The notes under the pieces: generated by a model
What the model saw: only the letters and a program-made list of their open reading frames with translations
The model's database searches: none
What the model was told of the DNA's origin: nothing
Origin: Tsukamurella spumae
GTDB taxonomy: Bacteria; Actinomycetota; Actinomycetes; Mycobacteriales; Mycobacteriaceae
Direction: 5' to 3'
DNA length: 64,000 nucleotides
Assembly: GCF_012396015.1 (NCBI RefSeq)
Contig: NZ_JAAXOQ010000002.1
Coordinates: 1 to 64,000 of the forward strand
Position numbers and translations under genes: made by a program
Part shown: one piece after another, positions 40,718 to 50,901 of the stretch
How positions within the stretch are numbered: the stretch's first letter is position 1
Layout: each line of letters opens with the position of its first letter

Positions 40718-41428
40718 GTGACCGGCGAGGAGCCCGGGCCGGTTCCCGAGCACGATCCCGACCTCGGGCCGACCGAGTGGGTGACGGGCCTGCCCGGGCC
40801 GCACACCGTCGGGCTGGGGCCGTGGGAGACGGAGAACCCCGGGGTCCCGGCGCCGGTCGATCCCCGCTACGACCCGCAGCTGCTCGCCGAGGGCGACCGC
40901 CGCAATGTCGTCGACGCGTATCGGTACTGGACGCGCGAGGCGATCGTCGCCGACCTCGACGCCCGCCGGCACCCCTTCCATGTGGCGATCGAGAATCTGG
41001 GCCACGACGCGAACATCGGCACCGTCGTGCGGACCGCGAACGCCTTCGGGGCGCAGGCGGTGCACATCGTGGGGCGTAAGCGGTGGAACCGTCGGGGCGC
41101 CATGGTGACCGACCGCTATCAGCACCTGCACCACCATCCGGACACCGAGGCGCTCGCGGCCTGGTGCGCCGCCGAGGGCCTGCCCATCATCGCCGTCGAC
41201 AATCTGCCGGGCTCCGTGCCGCTGGAACGCGCGTCCCTGCCCCGACGGTGCCTCCTCCTCTTCGGGCAGGAGGGCCCGGGCGTCTCCGGGGGCGCGCGGC
41301 ACGTGGCGGGTTCGACGGTGTCCATCGCCCAGTTCGGCTCGACCCGCTCGATCAACGTGGGGGTGGCGGCCGGCATCGCCATGCACGCCTGGATCCGCGA
41401 GCACGCGGACCTCGACGCGTCCTGGTGA
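40718..41428 (+). CDS. SpoU/TrmH-family RNA 2'-O-methyltransferase
   Basis: 236 residues from the GTG at 40718. SPOUT knot motifs: NLGHDANIGTVVRTANAFGA near 91-110, RCLLLFGQEGPGVSG near 175-189 and SIAQFGSTRSINVGVAAGIAM near 200-220. N-terminal 70 residues are an extension rich in Pro/Glu. Transfers methyl from SAM to a ribose of rRNA or tRNA; target unknown. Cotranscribed with pyrE. Confidence 0.9.
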   Translation: MTGEEPGPVPEHDPDLGPTEWVTGLPGPHTVGLGPWETENPGVPAPVDPRYDPQLLAEGDRRNVVDAYRYWTREAIVADLDARRHPFHVAIENLGHDANIGTVVRTANAFGAQAVHIVGRKRWNRRGAMVTDRYQHLHHHPDTEALAAWCAAEGLPIIAVDNLPGSVPLERASLPRRCLLLFGQEGPGVSGGARHVAGSTVSIAQFGSTRSINVGVAAGIAMHAWIREHADLDASW

Positions 41429-41441
41429 CGCCTATCGGGCC

Positions 41442-41567
41442 CTACTCGCTGTACCAATCGGCCAGGTCGCCGTCCGTCAGTTCGAAATCGTCCACGACGG
41501 TCACCAGGCCACTCCATGCCCCAGGGGTACGTGTCTGCGCCATGCCTTCGATCCCCGAATCACCCAT
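41442..41567 (-). CDS. Possible small protein (41 residues)
   Basis: Short frame with high third-position G+C and an acidic C terminus (TVVDDFELTDGDLADWYSE). Lies in the 228-bp gap between the SpoU gene and the following membrane-protein gene. No recognised homologue and no strong SD, so weakly supported. Confidence 0.35.
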   Translation of the reverse strand: MGDSGIEGMAQTRTPGAWSGLVTVVDDFELTDGDLADWYSE

Positions 41568-41656
41568 GCACCCACGGTAGGCCTTATGGCCGTGTTCCGC
41601 GCCTGAGTTGTCGGTGCCCCGTCGTAGCCTGCGGAATCGGGGGGAAGGAGTTCGAC

Positions 41657-41962
41657 ATGCAGGCACAGGCATGGATCGCGTTGGGTGCAGCGCTGGCGGC
41701 ATTCGTCATCGCGATCGTCACGCTCGCGCAGAAGCATCGTGCGGACAATCGGAAGGAATGGTGGGTCCGGTTCCAGTGGGCGCTGGCTCTGGCGTTCAGT
41801 GGAACCGAGGCGGAACAGTCGTTCGGGTGGCGGATTCTCGAGGATCTCACAGCGTCGCCGCTCATCACAGGTACCGAGTCGGGGCTGGTGACAATGGTGG
41901 GTGACATGCGTACCGTGGACGAAAACGACATGGATCCAGAAGGTCAGGAGGGGATGGAATGA
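41657..41962 (+). CDS. Small single-pass membrane protein of unknown function
   Basis: 101 residues; AAGGAG six bases before the ATG at 41657. Helix at about 5-24 (AWIALGAALAAFVIAIVTLA), basic stop QKHRADNRKEWW, then a soluble part (FQWALALAFSGTEAEQSFGWRILEDL) with an acidic C terminus. Codon use is less G+C-biased than in its neighbours. Coupled (ATGA) to the repeat-protein gene downstream, suggesting joint action. Confidence 0.7.
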   Translation: MQAQAWIALGAALAAFVIAIVTLAQKHRADNRKEWWVRFQWALALAFSGTEAEQSFGWRILEDLTASPLITGTESGLVTMVGDMRTVDENDMDPEGQEGME

Positions 41963-42300
41963 CGAACGTGGAGGAGGGCACTCGTCATGATCTCCGGATC
42001 CGTCGCCTCGCCGCACGGGTGTCGATCGCGGGTCGGCGGCGGCAGAAGCTTCCGGTCCCACAGCAACTCATTGATTTCGCCGATGGCAAGGCCGATGAGC
42101 CCGGTATCTCAGCACCTGCGGGATGGATGCTACCGAGCCCCGGGATGACTCAGAGGGAGCGGTCCGAGTTGAGGACGATGAACGTCCGACGGGCTGCCGC
42201 GAGGGTGTCGATCGCCGGCCGGCGGCGGCAGAAACTGTCTGTTCCGCAGCAGCTCATCGACTTCGCTGACGGCAAGGTGGATGATCCGGGTCCCTTCTGA
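41959..42300 (+). CDS. Basic protein with a duplicated 38-residue motif
   Basis: 113 residues, starting in an ATGA overlap with the small membrane protein. Two copies of the motif: residues 12-49 and 74-111, 31 of 38 identical, core ARVSIAGRRRQKL(P/S)VPQQ followed by LIDFADGK. They are joined by ISAPAGWMLPSPGMTQ and neighbouring residues. Many codons differ at synonymous sites, so the duplication is old and constrained. No known domain; the RRRQK patch could bind nucleic acid or acidic lipid, by inference only. Confidence 0.65.
   Translation: MTNVEEGTRHDLRIRRLAARVSIAGRRRQKLPVPQQLIDFADGKADEPGISAPAGWMLPSPGMTQRERSELRTMNVRRAAARVSIAGRRRQKLSVPQQLIDFADGKVDDPGPF
41992..42105 (+). repeat. Intragenic repeat unit A
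   Basis: Encodes residues 12-49 of the duplicated-motif protein. Its partner is 42178-42291. Confidence 0.8.
42178..42291 (+). repeat. Intragenic repeat unit B
   Basis: Encodes residues 74-111. Relative to unit A, 16 of the 31 conserved residues use a different codon, so protein sequence is conserved while DNA has diverged. Confidence 0.8.
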
Positions 42301-42346
42301 CCTGCCGAGGCGCACACCTGTCGGCCGGTCGTGATGTGATGTCACC

Positions 42347-43462
42347 ATGACGGTGGTCGAGTGGAATCAACGCGCCGCCGCGGCGCAGGCGGCGGTGGTG
42401 GAGCGGCACCTGCGGCCCGTCTGGGGGATCCCCGCTACGCGCCTCGGTATGCCCGCCTATCCCGCCTCGCGGCGGGACGCGCTGTTCGTCAGCTGGAACT
42501 ACTGGTGGCAGGCCCACCTACTCGACGTCGCCGTGGACGCGTACGTGCGGGACGGCGCACCGTCCACCAGGAAGCTGGTGCTGCGGATCGCCCGTGGGCA
42601 CAGGCTGCGGAACCTGTTGCGCGTCACCAACTCCTACTACGACGATATGGCGTGGATGGGGCTGGCGCTGGAGCGGGCCCAGCGGCACGCGGGCCTGAAC
42701 GCCGCGCGGCGGCTGCGCGTCCTGCGTGACGAGCTGTACGACGCGTGGGTACCCGAGGCGGGCGGCGGCATCACCTGGCGCACGAAGGGGCTGTTCCTCA
42801 ATGCCCCGGCGAACGGTCCCGCCGGCATCTTCCTGGCCCGGATGGGCCGCTTCGAGCGTGCCGAGGAGACCTCGGACTGGCTGCAGCGCCGGCTCCTCGA
42901 CCCGGCCACCGGGCTGATCGACGACGGGGTCGACGGCGACTACGCGGATCCCGAGGGCGGGAAGCGCTACCCGGAGAAGTACTCGTACAACCAGGGCGTC
43001 ACGATCGGGTTGGACACGGAGCTCTCGTCGGACCTGGCGCCGCGCCACGCCGAGCGCACCGCCGCGCTCATCGCCGCGGTCTCCGAGCACATGACCGAGG
43101 ACGGAGTCGTCACGGGCGGCGGCGGGGGCGACGGGGGCCTGTTCAACGGCATCCTCATCCGCTACCTGGCGCTTGCGGCGCTGCAGCTTCGCGGCCCGGG
43201 GGCCGACGATGCCCGCGAGGCTGCGGCCGAGATCGTCCTCGCCTCGGCCGAGGCCGCGTGGCACGGCACCCGCGAGATCGACGGGCGGGTCATCTTCTCC
43301 GCGGACTGGACCCGCGACGCCCGGATCCCGGGCTCCACGGACACCCCCGCCTACTTCACAGGCGGCACCGTCCGCGGCAGCAGCACCCCCGAGCGGGACC
43401 TGTCCGTGCAGATCGGCGGCTGGATGGCGATGGAGGCCGCCGCGGCGCTGGCGCGGAACTGA
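42347..43462 (+). CDS. Glycoside hydrolase family 76 protein
   Basis: 371 residues. Alpha/alpha-barrel enzyme with the adjacent catalytic acids in TNSYYDDMAWMGLAL (Asp99-Asp100), plus SWNYWWQAHLLD near 48-59, GGITWRTKGLFLNAPANGPAG near 140-160 and YSYNQGVTIG near 213. GH76 enzymes cleave alpha-1,6-mannan, present in mycobacterial lipomannan. No signal peptide, so probably cytoplasmic. In M. tuberculosis a GH76-like protein (Rv0365c) lies by fba and a DedA gene, also close here. Confidence 0.87.
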   Translation: MTVVEWNQRAAAAQAAVVERHLRPVWGIPATRLGMPAYPASRRDALFVSWNYWWQAHLLDVAVDAYVRDGAPSTRKLVLRIARGHRLRNLLRVTNSYYDDMAWMGLALERAQRHAGLNAARRLRVLRDELYDAWVPEAGGGITWRTKGLFLNAPANGPAGIFLARMGRFERAEETSDWLQRRLLDPATGLIDDGVDGDYADPEGGKRYPEKYSYNQGVTIGLDTELSSDLAPRHAERTAALIAAVSEHMTEDGVVTGGGGGDGGLFNGILIRYLALAALQLRGPGADDAREAAAEIVLASAEAAWHGTREIDGRVIFSADWTRDARIPGSTDTPAYFTGGTVRGSSTPERDLSVQIGGWMAMEAAAALARN

Positions 43463-43488
43463 GAGCCGGCCTCCGAGGGCCTCGGCGG

Positions 43489-43505
43489 ATACCAATAATT
43501 GGTAT
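43489..43505 (+). promoter_or_regulatory. ParD operator
   Basis: ATACCAAT-A-ATTGGTAT, a perfect 8-bp inverted repeat 10 bases before the parD start, unusually A+T-rich for the area. Likely the autoregulatory site, overlapping the -10 region. Confidence 0.75.
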
Positions 43506-43514
43506 TCTCTCGCC

Positions 43515-43748
43515 ATGGCGTCGAACACTTCGATCAGTCTGGACGATCACTTCTCGGAGTTCCTCGCTCGTGAAGTGGCAACGGGGCGATACCGATCCGC
43601 GAGCGAGGTCGTGCGCGCCGGCCTACGGCTGCTGGAGGATCAGGAAACGCGGATGTCTGCGCTCCGTGCTGCATTGGTCGCGGGCGAGGAGAGTGGCCCG
43701 CCCGAGGACTTCGACTTCGACGCGTTCATCGCGGACAAGAAGGCATGA
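43515..43748 (+). CDS. parD: ParD-family antitoxin
   Basis: 77 residues. Ribbon-helix-helix N terminus SISLDDHFSEFLAREVATGRYRSASEVVRAGLRLLEDQE (about 6-44), the standard CopG/ParD DNA-binding fold, then an acidic toxin-wrapping tail (SGPPEDFDFDAFIADKKA). Represses its own promoter at the dyad upstream and neutralises ParE. Overlaps parE by 4 bp. Confidence 0.92.
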   Translation: MASNTSISLDDHFSEFLAREVATGRYRSASEVVRAGLRLLEDQETRMSALRAALVAGEESGPPEDFDFDAFIADKKA

Positions 43749-44035
43749 GCAGGTATCGGCTCACCCCCGGCGCGCGAAGTGATCTCTCCTCCATCTGGGA
43801 CTTCACGGAGGAACGCTGGGACCTTGGTCAAGCGGAGACCTACCTGTCCGAGATCAGGGCCGCTCTCGAACGCATCGCTGCAGAGCCGAGTAGGGGCCGA
43901 CGGTGTGATGAGGTGCGCGACGGCTATCGCCGCTACGGAATCGGGAGTCACCTGATCTACTACCGCGAGCGCGATCACGGGGTGGATGTCATCCGGATTC
44001 TCCATCAGCGTATGGATCCCTCGCGCCACCTCTGA
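43745..44035 (+). CDS. parE: ParE-family toxin
   Basis: 96 residues. RelE/ParE fold: YRLTPGARSDLSSIWDFTEERWG-like opening (LTPGARSDLSSIWDFTEERW), LERIAAEPSRGRRCDEVRDGYRRYGIGSHLIYYRE, and the C-terminal DVIRILHQRMDPSRHL, with the conserved arginine and the HxRMD end typical of ParE. ParE toxins inhibit DNA gyrase. Full length and intact, so the pair should be functional. Confidence 0.92.
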   Translation: MSRYRLTPGARSDLSSIWDFTEERWDLGQAETYLSEIRAALERIAAEPSRGRRCDEVRDGYRRYGIGSHLIYYRERDHGVDVIRILHQRMDPSRHL

Positions 44036-44063
44036 TCTCCGTCACGAGCGAACCGTTGCGACG

Positions 44064-44315
44064 ATGCTCCATGATGAACATGTGGATGCAGGGATTGTTG
44101 TCATCGTCGGGCTCGCCGTCGCGGTGACCTTTGTTCCGATCGTTCTCATGGTCGTCGTGCGCCGACGGCAGAAGCGGGGCGAATGGTCAGGGGGCTTCAC
44201 CCCGGGCTTCCGCAAGTGGACGCTCGGAGACGAGGACGAATGGCGGAACGTGCCGCCGTCCGGTTACGACATCGGCAACGTTGACCACGAGCCACCGTCC
44301 GACGGTAAGCGTTGA
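44064..44315 (+). CDS. Putative small membrane protein
   Basis: 83 residues, 28 bp after parE. One helix at about 10-31 (AGIVVIVGLAVAVTFVPIVL), stop-transfer VVVRRRQKRGEW, then a soluble tail ending DHEPPSDGKR. No recognised family and weak SD; support comes from the clear membrane topology and the open frame. Confidence 0.5.
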   Translation: MLHDEHVDAGIVVIVGLAVAVTFVPIVLMVVVRRRQKRGEWSGGFTPGFRKWTLGDEDEWRNVPPSGYDIGNVDHEPPSDGKR

Positions 44316-44366
44316 CCGGTATTCATGTATGCCCCCCGCGCCGCCGGGTCGCCCGAAACGATGTCC

Positions 44367-46016
<1,650 letters not shown>

Positions 46017-46047
46017 CGTCGGGCCACCGGACGTCCGAGCGCGGCCA

Positions 46048-46683
46048 TCAGTGCTCCAAATCGACGGTGACGTTCTGCTTGGACATCTCCCGCCGGTAGC
46101 CGACGATCCCGATGATCGTCCCGACGACGAGCATGACGATCATCCCGCGCAGGGCCCAGTCCAGGACGTACTTGTAGTCCTTGAACGCGGAGGACGCGTA
46201 GTACCCCACGAGCAGCAGGAAGGGCGCCCAGATCAGCGAGCCGAGGACCGACGCGAGGGTGAAGGTGCGCTTGTTCATCCCGACCGCGCCGGCGACCAGC
46301 GGGCACAGCGTCCGGACCCACGGGATCCAGCGCGCGATGAGGACCGAGAAGAAACCGTGCTTGTCCATCAGCTCTTTGACGCGGTGCAGGTTGTGCGCGT
46401 TGAGGTAGCGTCCGTCCTTCTTGGCGAGCACGTGGTCGCCCATCCGCACGCCGATCCGGTAGCCCACGTTGTTGCCGGCGATCGCCGCGAGGAACGCCGC
46501 CACCGCGAGGCCCCACACCGACATCGAGGAGTGGCCCGTCGTAGCCATCGCGAGGCCTGCGGTGAGGAGCAGGGAGTCGCCGGGCAGGAACAGCCCGATG
46601 ATGAAGGCGCACTCGCAGAAGACGAACCCGGCCACGATGAGCCAGATCATCACCGGCCCGGCGCTCTGGACGAACTCGAGCAC
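46048..46683 (-). CDS. DedA/SNARE-associated-type membrane protein, copy 1
   Basis: 211 residues. DedA signatures: FLPGDSLLLTAG near 32-43, AIAGNNVGYRIGVRMG near 67-82 and ARWIPWVRTLCPLVAGAVGMNKRTF near 117-141, with flanking helices. DedA proteins are undecaprenyl-phosphate or lipid flippases/transporters in studied bacteria. Nine bases after the second DedA gene, so cotranscribed. Confidence 0.88.
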   Translation of the reverse strand: MLEFVQSAGPVMIWLIVAGFVFCECAFIIGLFLPGDSLLLTAGLAMATTGHSSMSVWGLAVAAFLAAIAGNNVGYRIGVRMGDHVLAKKDGRYLNAHNLHRVKELMDKHGFFSVLIARWIPWVRTLCPLVAGAVGMNKRTFTLASVLGSLIWAPFLLLVGYYASSAFKDYKYVLDWALRGMIVMLVVGTIIGIVGYRREMSKQNVTVDLEH

Positions 46684-46692
46684 GTTACGGGC

Positions 46693-47409
46693 CTACGCGG
46701 CCGCGTCGGCGCGGCGGCCCGCGAGGTACTTCCTCGCCGCGCCCAGGGCGATGGGGAGCACCGAGACCAGGACGATCACGATGAAGATGATGTCGATGTG
46801 GTTGCGGATGAATTCCACCTTGCCGAGCCAGAAGCCGAGCAGCAGGATGCCGTCACCCCAGACCACGGCGCCGATGACCGTCCACATCATGAACTTCGCG
46901 AAGTTCATCTGCGCCGCTCCCGCGGCGAGCGGAGCGAAGGTACGGACGAACGGGACGAAGCGAGCCAGCACCAGCGTGGCGGGACCGTACTTCTCGAAGA
47001 ACGCGTGCGACTCGTCGAGGTACTTGGTCTTGAGGAAGCGCGCGTCGGGCTTGAAGAAGGTTGATCCACCGAAACGGCCGATGAAGTAGCCGACGACGCC
47101 TCCGAGCACAGCGACCACTGGCACGCTGATCAGGAGCCACGGGAGAGTCATCGCCTTGCCGGTGTAGGTGGCGTCACCCACTGCGACGCCAGTCGCGCCG
47201 GCTGAAGCGAGGAGGCCCGCGACGAACAGCAGCGAGTCACCCGGGAGGACCGGGAAGAGGACGCCGGACTCGATGAACACCACCAGCAGCAGGCCCACGA
47301 GAGCGATGCTGCCGAAGGCGTTGAGGACGGCGATCGGATCGGTGATGTCCTTGAGGGCGAACGCCTGCATGGTGGTCGAGGCGGCCAGAGTCAGGTCGTG
47401 GAGGTGCAC
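46693..47409 (-). CDS. DedA family membrane protein, copy 2
   Basis: 238 residues. FIESGVLFPVLPGDSLLFVAGLLAS near 45-69, VVGYFIGRFGGSTFF near 105-119, ARFVPFVRTFAPLAAGAAQMNFAKF near 147-171, then C-terminal helices. Both DedA copies keep the conserved Arg of the FxPxxR segment. Corresponds to M. tuberculosis Rv0364, which lies next to fba and the GH76 gene. Confidence 0.88.
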   Translation of the reverse strand: MHLHDLTLAASTTMQAFALKDITDPIAVLNAFGSIALVGLLLVVFIESGVLFPVLPGDSLLFVAGLLASAGATGVAVGDATYTGKAMTLPWLLISVPVVAVLGGVVGYFIGRFGGSTFFKPDARFLKTKYLDESHAFFEKYGPATLVLARFVPFVRTFAPLAAGAAQMNFAKFMMWTVIGAVVWGDGILLLGFWLGKVEFIRNHIDIIFIVIVLVSVLPIALGAARKYLAGRRADAAA

Positions 47410-47440
47410 GTCGACCAGAATACCGGCACGAACCCCGGTC

Positions 47441-49312
47441 CTACTTCAACAGTTCGTCGATGTAGCACCAACGCCAGGACTCACCGGGCTCGAAGCTGCG
47501 GATCACGGGATGGTTCGTCGTCTCGTGGTGTGCGGTCGCGTGCTTGCCCTCGGATGAGTCGCAGCACCCGACGTGCCCGCAGGTCAGGCACAGTCGGAGG
47601 GCGACGGGGTCGTCCCCGTCGGCGACGCACTCGAGGCAGGTCTCGCTGAGCGGCACCGGGTCGGCGAAGGCGTCCGCGACGCGGAGATGGTCACACTCCT
47701 CGTGCGACCACGGCGGAGTGAGCAGTTCCGCCACCGCGACGCGTTCGGTGCGCACCGCGGACACCGTGTGCATCGCCTCCTCCACGTCGAGACTGCTGAG
47801 AACCTGCTCGAGCACCTCGTGGTCGCCCTGGCCCGTATCGCGCAGCCGCAGCACCTCCTCGCGCTCCGCTCCGATCATCTGCAGCCGGATCTCGCGGACC
47901 TGGGCCGCGGGCGTGTTGTTCGCCTCCGGGCCGAGACGTTCCCAGAACGACCGTTCGCGGGTGATCGCGAGCTCCCGGATCCGCTCGATCATCGGCGCGG
48001 GGACGGTGTTCTGCGGGCTCGCGGCGATCCGGTCCAGCCGCTCGAGGCCCGCCGAGATCGCCGCCCGCATGACCACCGCCTGCTGCAGGGCGTCGGTCCG
48101 TGCGTTCGGCCCCCGGACCCCCAGCAGCTTGGCCAGCCCGGGCAACGTCGACCCCTGGATCAGCAGGCTTCCGGCGACGACGACCATGGCGGCGAACACG
48201 AGGACCTCCCGGTCCGGACAGTCGGCCGGGAGGATGAACGCGGCGGCCAGCGTCACCACGCCGCGCATGCCGGCCCAGGAGAGCACCACCATCTCGCGGG
48301 CCGAGAGACGCTCGCTCTGCTCGCCCATCCGGATCGAGAGGAGGGCCGACGGGGCGCACCACACCACCCGCGCGACGATCACCGTCGCCATCACGGCCAC
48401 GCAGGTCGTGATGATCAGCGGCCACCCGACCGAGGACTTCGCGGCTCCCTCGAAGATCGTCCGCATCTGCAGGCCGATGAGGAGGAACACCGAGTTCTCC
48501 AGCAGGAACTGCAGGGTGTTCCAGTTGATCCGCGCGGACATGCGGCCGATCGCGGTCTGGTCGGTGGGCGCCTTGTAGGCGACGATCAGCCCGGCGACGA
48601 CCACGGCGACCACACCCGAGCCGTGGATGTGCTCGGCGGGCAGGTAGGCGAGCCACGGGCTGATCAGAGTGATGCCGGTGGTCAGCACGGGGTCGACGAC
48701 GCGCCGCAGCAGGAAACGCAGGACCAGCGCGATGACCACGCCCACGAACGTGCCGCCCACAGCGCTCAGCGCGAACGAGCCGAGGACCTGCCAGAATCCG
48801 ACGGTGCCGGCGATCGCCGCGATGGCGGTGCGGAGCAGCACGATCGACGTGGCGTCGTTGAACAGCGACTCGCCCTCGAGCAGCGTGGTCACCCGTCGCG
48901 GCAGGCCGATCCTGCGCCCGACCGCCGTGGCGGCGACCGCGTCCGGGGGACCGACGATCGCGCCCAGCGCGAGACCCGCGGCGAACGGGATGTCGAGCAG
49001 CCACGCCGCCACCGCCCCCACCGTGACCGCGGTGAACAGCACGAGCCCGACCGACAGCATGCCGATCGGGCGGATGTGTTCCTTGAAGTCGACCAGCGAG
49101 GCCTTCGACGCGGCCGCGTAGAGCAACGGCGGCAGCAGCCCGAGCAGCACGACGTCGGGATGCAGCGGAACGTCGGGGATCTGCGGGATGAAGGACACGC
49201 CGATGCCCACGACCGTGAGCACGAGCGGCGACGCCAGCCCGAATCGATCGCACAGCGCACTGACCACGAGAACGGTGGCCACGAGCGCGACCAACCCGAC
49301 TGCGAGCTCCAT
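47441..49312 (-). CDS. Na+/H+ antiporter with C-terminal UBP-type zinc finger
   Basis: 623 residues from the ATG at 49312. NhaP/CPA1-type transporter: LLPPLLYAAASKASL near 60-74, conserved GAIVGPPDAVAATAV near 117-131, LLEGESLFNDATSIVLL near 143-159, about 12 helices to residue 400. After a cytosolic helical stretch the last 65 residues are a UBP-type zinc finger: ECDHL, CLECVADGDDP, CLTCGHVGCCDSSEGKHATAHHETTNHPV. The UBP finger binds ubiquitin C termini in eukaryotes; its role in bacteria, which lack ubiquitin, is unknown. Divergent from fba. Confidence 0.88.
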   Translation of the reverse strand: MELAVGLVALVATVLVVSALCDRFGLASPLVLTVVGIGVSFIPQIPDVPLHPDVVLLGLLPPLLYAAASKASLVDFKEHIRPIGMLSVGLVLFTAVTVGAVAAWLLDIPFAAGLALGAIVGPPDAVAATAVGRRIGLPRRVTTLLEGESLFNDATSIVLLRTAIAAIAGTVGFWQVLGSFALSAVGGTFVGVVIALVLRFLLRRVVDPVLTTGITLISPWLAYLPAEHIHGSGVVAVVVAGLIVAYKAPTDQTAIGRMSARINWNTLQFLLENSVFLLIGLQMRTIFEGAAKSSVGWPLIITTCVAVMATVIVARVVWCAPSALLSIRMGEQSERLSAREMVVLSWAGMRGVVTLAAAFILPADCPDREVLVFAAMVVVAGSLLIQGSTLPGLAKLLGVRGPNARTDALQQAVVMRAAISAGLERLDRIAASPQNTVPAPMIERIRELAITRERSFWERLGPEANNTPAAQVREIRLQMIGAEREEVLRLRDTGQGDHEVLEQVLSSLDVEEAMHTVSAVRTERVAVAELLTPPWSHEECDHLRVADAFADPVPLSETCLECVADGDDPVALRLCLTCGHVGCCDSSEGKHATAHHETTNHPVIRSFEPGESWRWCYIDELLK

Positions 49313-49362
49313 GGGCGATAGTCTTTCACCTGGAACCGCAGAACCGCTCAGGAGGACACACC

Positions 49363-50391
49363 ATGCCCATTGCAACCCCCGAGGCCTACCGCGAGATGCT
49401 CGATCGTGCTCGTGAGGGTGGGTTCGCCTATCCGGCGATCAACTGCACCTCCAGTGAGACGATCAATGCGGCGATCAAGGGTTTCGCTGATGCCGGTAGT
49501 GACGGGATCATTCAGTTCTCCACGGGTGGTACGGAGTTCGGGTCGGGTTTGGGTGTCAAGGACATGGTCGTCGGTGCGGTGGCGTTGGCGGAGTTCGCGC
49601 ATGTGGTGGCGGCGCAGTACGACATCACCGTCGCCCTGCACACCGACCACTGCCCCAAGGACAAGCTCGATGGCCTGGTGCGGCCGTTGCTGGAGATCTC
49701 CGCCGAGCGTGTCCGTAACGGGCGGAATCCGTTGTTCCAGTCGCACATGTGGGACGGGTCGGCGATCCCGCTCGACGAGAACCTCGAGATCGCCAAGGAG
49801 CTGCTCGCCAAGTGCAAGGCGGCGAACATCATTCTGGAGATCGAGATCGGTGTGGTCGGTGGTGAGGAGGACGGCGTCGAGAACGAGATCAACGACAAGC
49901 TGTTCACCTCGGACGAGGATTTCGCGAAGACCGTCGACGCGCTCGGCACCGACGGCTACCTGCTGGCCGCGACGTTCGGGAACGTCCACGGCGTGTACAA
50001 GCCGGGCAATGTGAAGCTGCGGCCCTCGGTGTTGGGGGATGGTCAGAAGGTGGCGTCGGAGAAGCTGGGCCTGCCGGCGGGCAGCAAGCCCTTCTCGTTC
50101 GTCTTCCACGGTGGCTCCGGCTCGTTGAAGTCGGAGATCGAGGAGTCCCTCTCGTACGGCGTGGTGAAGATGAACGTCGACACCGATACGCAGTACGCGT
50201 TCACTCGTCCGGTGGCGGGGCACATGTTCGCCAATTACGACGGTGTGCTCAAGGTCGATGGTGAGGTCGGGAACAAGAAGACCTACGACCCCCGCTCGTA
50301 CCTGAAGAAGGCCGAGGCGTCGATGGCCGAGCGGGTCGTCGAGGCGTGCAACGACCTCCACTCCGCCGGGAAGTCCGTCAGCACCAAGTGA
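49363..50391 (+). CDS. fba: Class II fructose-bisphosphate aldolase
   Basis: 342 residues, essentially the mycobacterial length. Zn ligands in ALHTDHCPKDK (near 90-100) and FVFHGGSGSLKSEIE (His near 250), SHMWDGSAIPLDENLEIAKELL near 126-147, IEIGVVGGEEDGVENE near 164-179 and VKMNVDTDTQYAFTRPV. Glycolysis/gluconeogenesis. Blocks of its codons favour T in the third position (GGT, TCG, GTG) more than in neighbouring genes, consistent with high expression or a distinct history. Confidence 0.97.
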   Translation: MPIATPEAYREMLDRAREGGFAYPAINCTSSETINAAIKGFADAGSDGIIQFSTGGTEFGSGLGVKDMVVGAVALAEFAHVVAAQYDITVALHTDHCPKDKLDGLVRPLLEISAERVRNGRNPLFQSHMWDGSAIPLDENLEIAKELLAKCKAANIILEIEIGVVGGEEDGVENEINDKLFTSDEDFAKTVDALGTDGYLLAATFGNVHGVYKPGNVKLRPSVLGDGQKVASEKLGLPAGSKPFSFVFHGGSGSLKSEIEESLSYGVVKMNVDTDTQYAFTRPVAGHMFANYDGVLKVDGEVGNKKTYDPRSYLKKAEASMAERVVEACNDLHSAGKSVSTK

Positions 50392-50416
50392 TTCCGCTTC
50401 CTGGGGCGATCCGGCC

Positions 50417-50901
50417 TCAGGCCAGGGCCAGCCCCACGATCACGGCGAGGACCAGCACGATCATGGCCGCGGCCGCCGCCCACTCCGGGCCGGTGAGCCG
50501 CGGTCCCGTGCGTTTCGGGGCAGGTGCAGGTGCAGGTGCAGGTGCGGGGCCCATCGCCTGCCGCTGTCCGGCGGACCGGTGTTCCGCCGGGGCGGCGGGA
50601 TGCGCGCGGCCCGGCTGCGGCGCAGCGCGGTGGGCCTGCGCTGCGGGCGCGGGAGCCGCCGGCCGCTGCTGCGGCTGACCGTGCTGATGGTGCGGTCGGG
50701 GCGCCATGTGGTGCGGGGCCGCCATCGGCGGTGTGGCGGTGCGACGGGGCGGAGTGACCCGCCCGGCGCCGCGTGCGATCCGATCGGTGCGCGGCGCGGG
50801 CGGGTTCGCGACCTCCGAGTACGCGAGCTTGGGCTCCGACGGTGCTGAGGCCGGCTTGAGGGGCTTCCCGTTCCGGAGCGTCGGCTCCTCGGACGGCGAG
50901 G

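Noticed and set aside
41992-42291. The two 114-bp repeats as a CRISPR or mobile repeat
   Set aside because: Only two copies, with a 72-bp spacer in frame and protein-level conservation; it is an intragenic duplication.
43463-44035. ParDE as part of a plasmid or prophage
   Set aside because: No integrase, transposase or attachment repeat is nearby, and flanking genes are chromosomal housekeeping genes.
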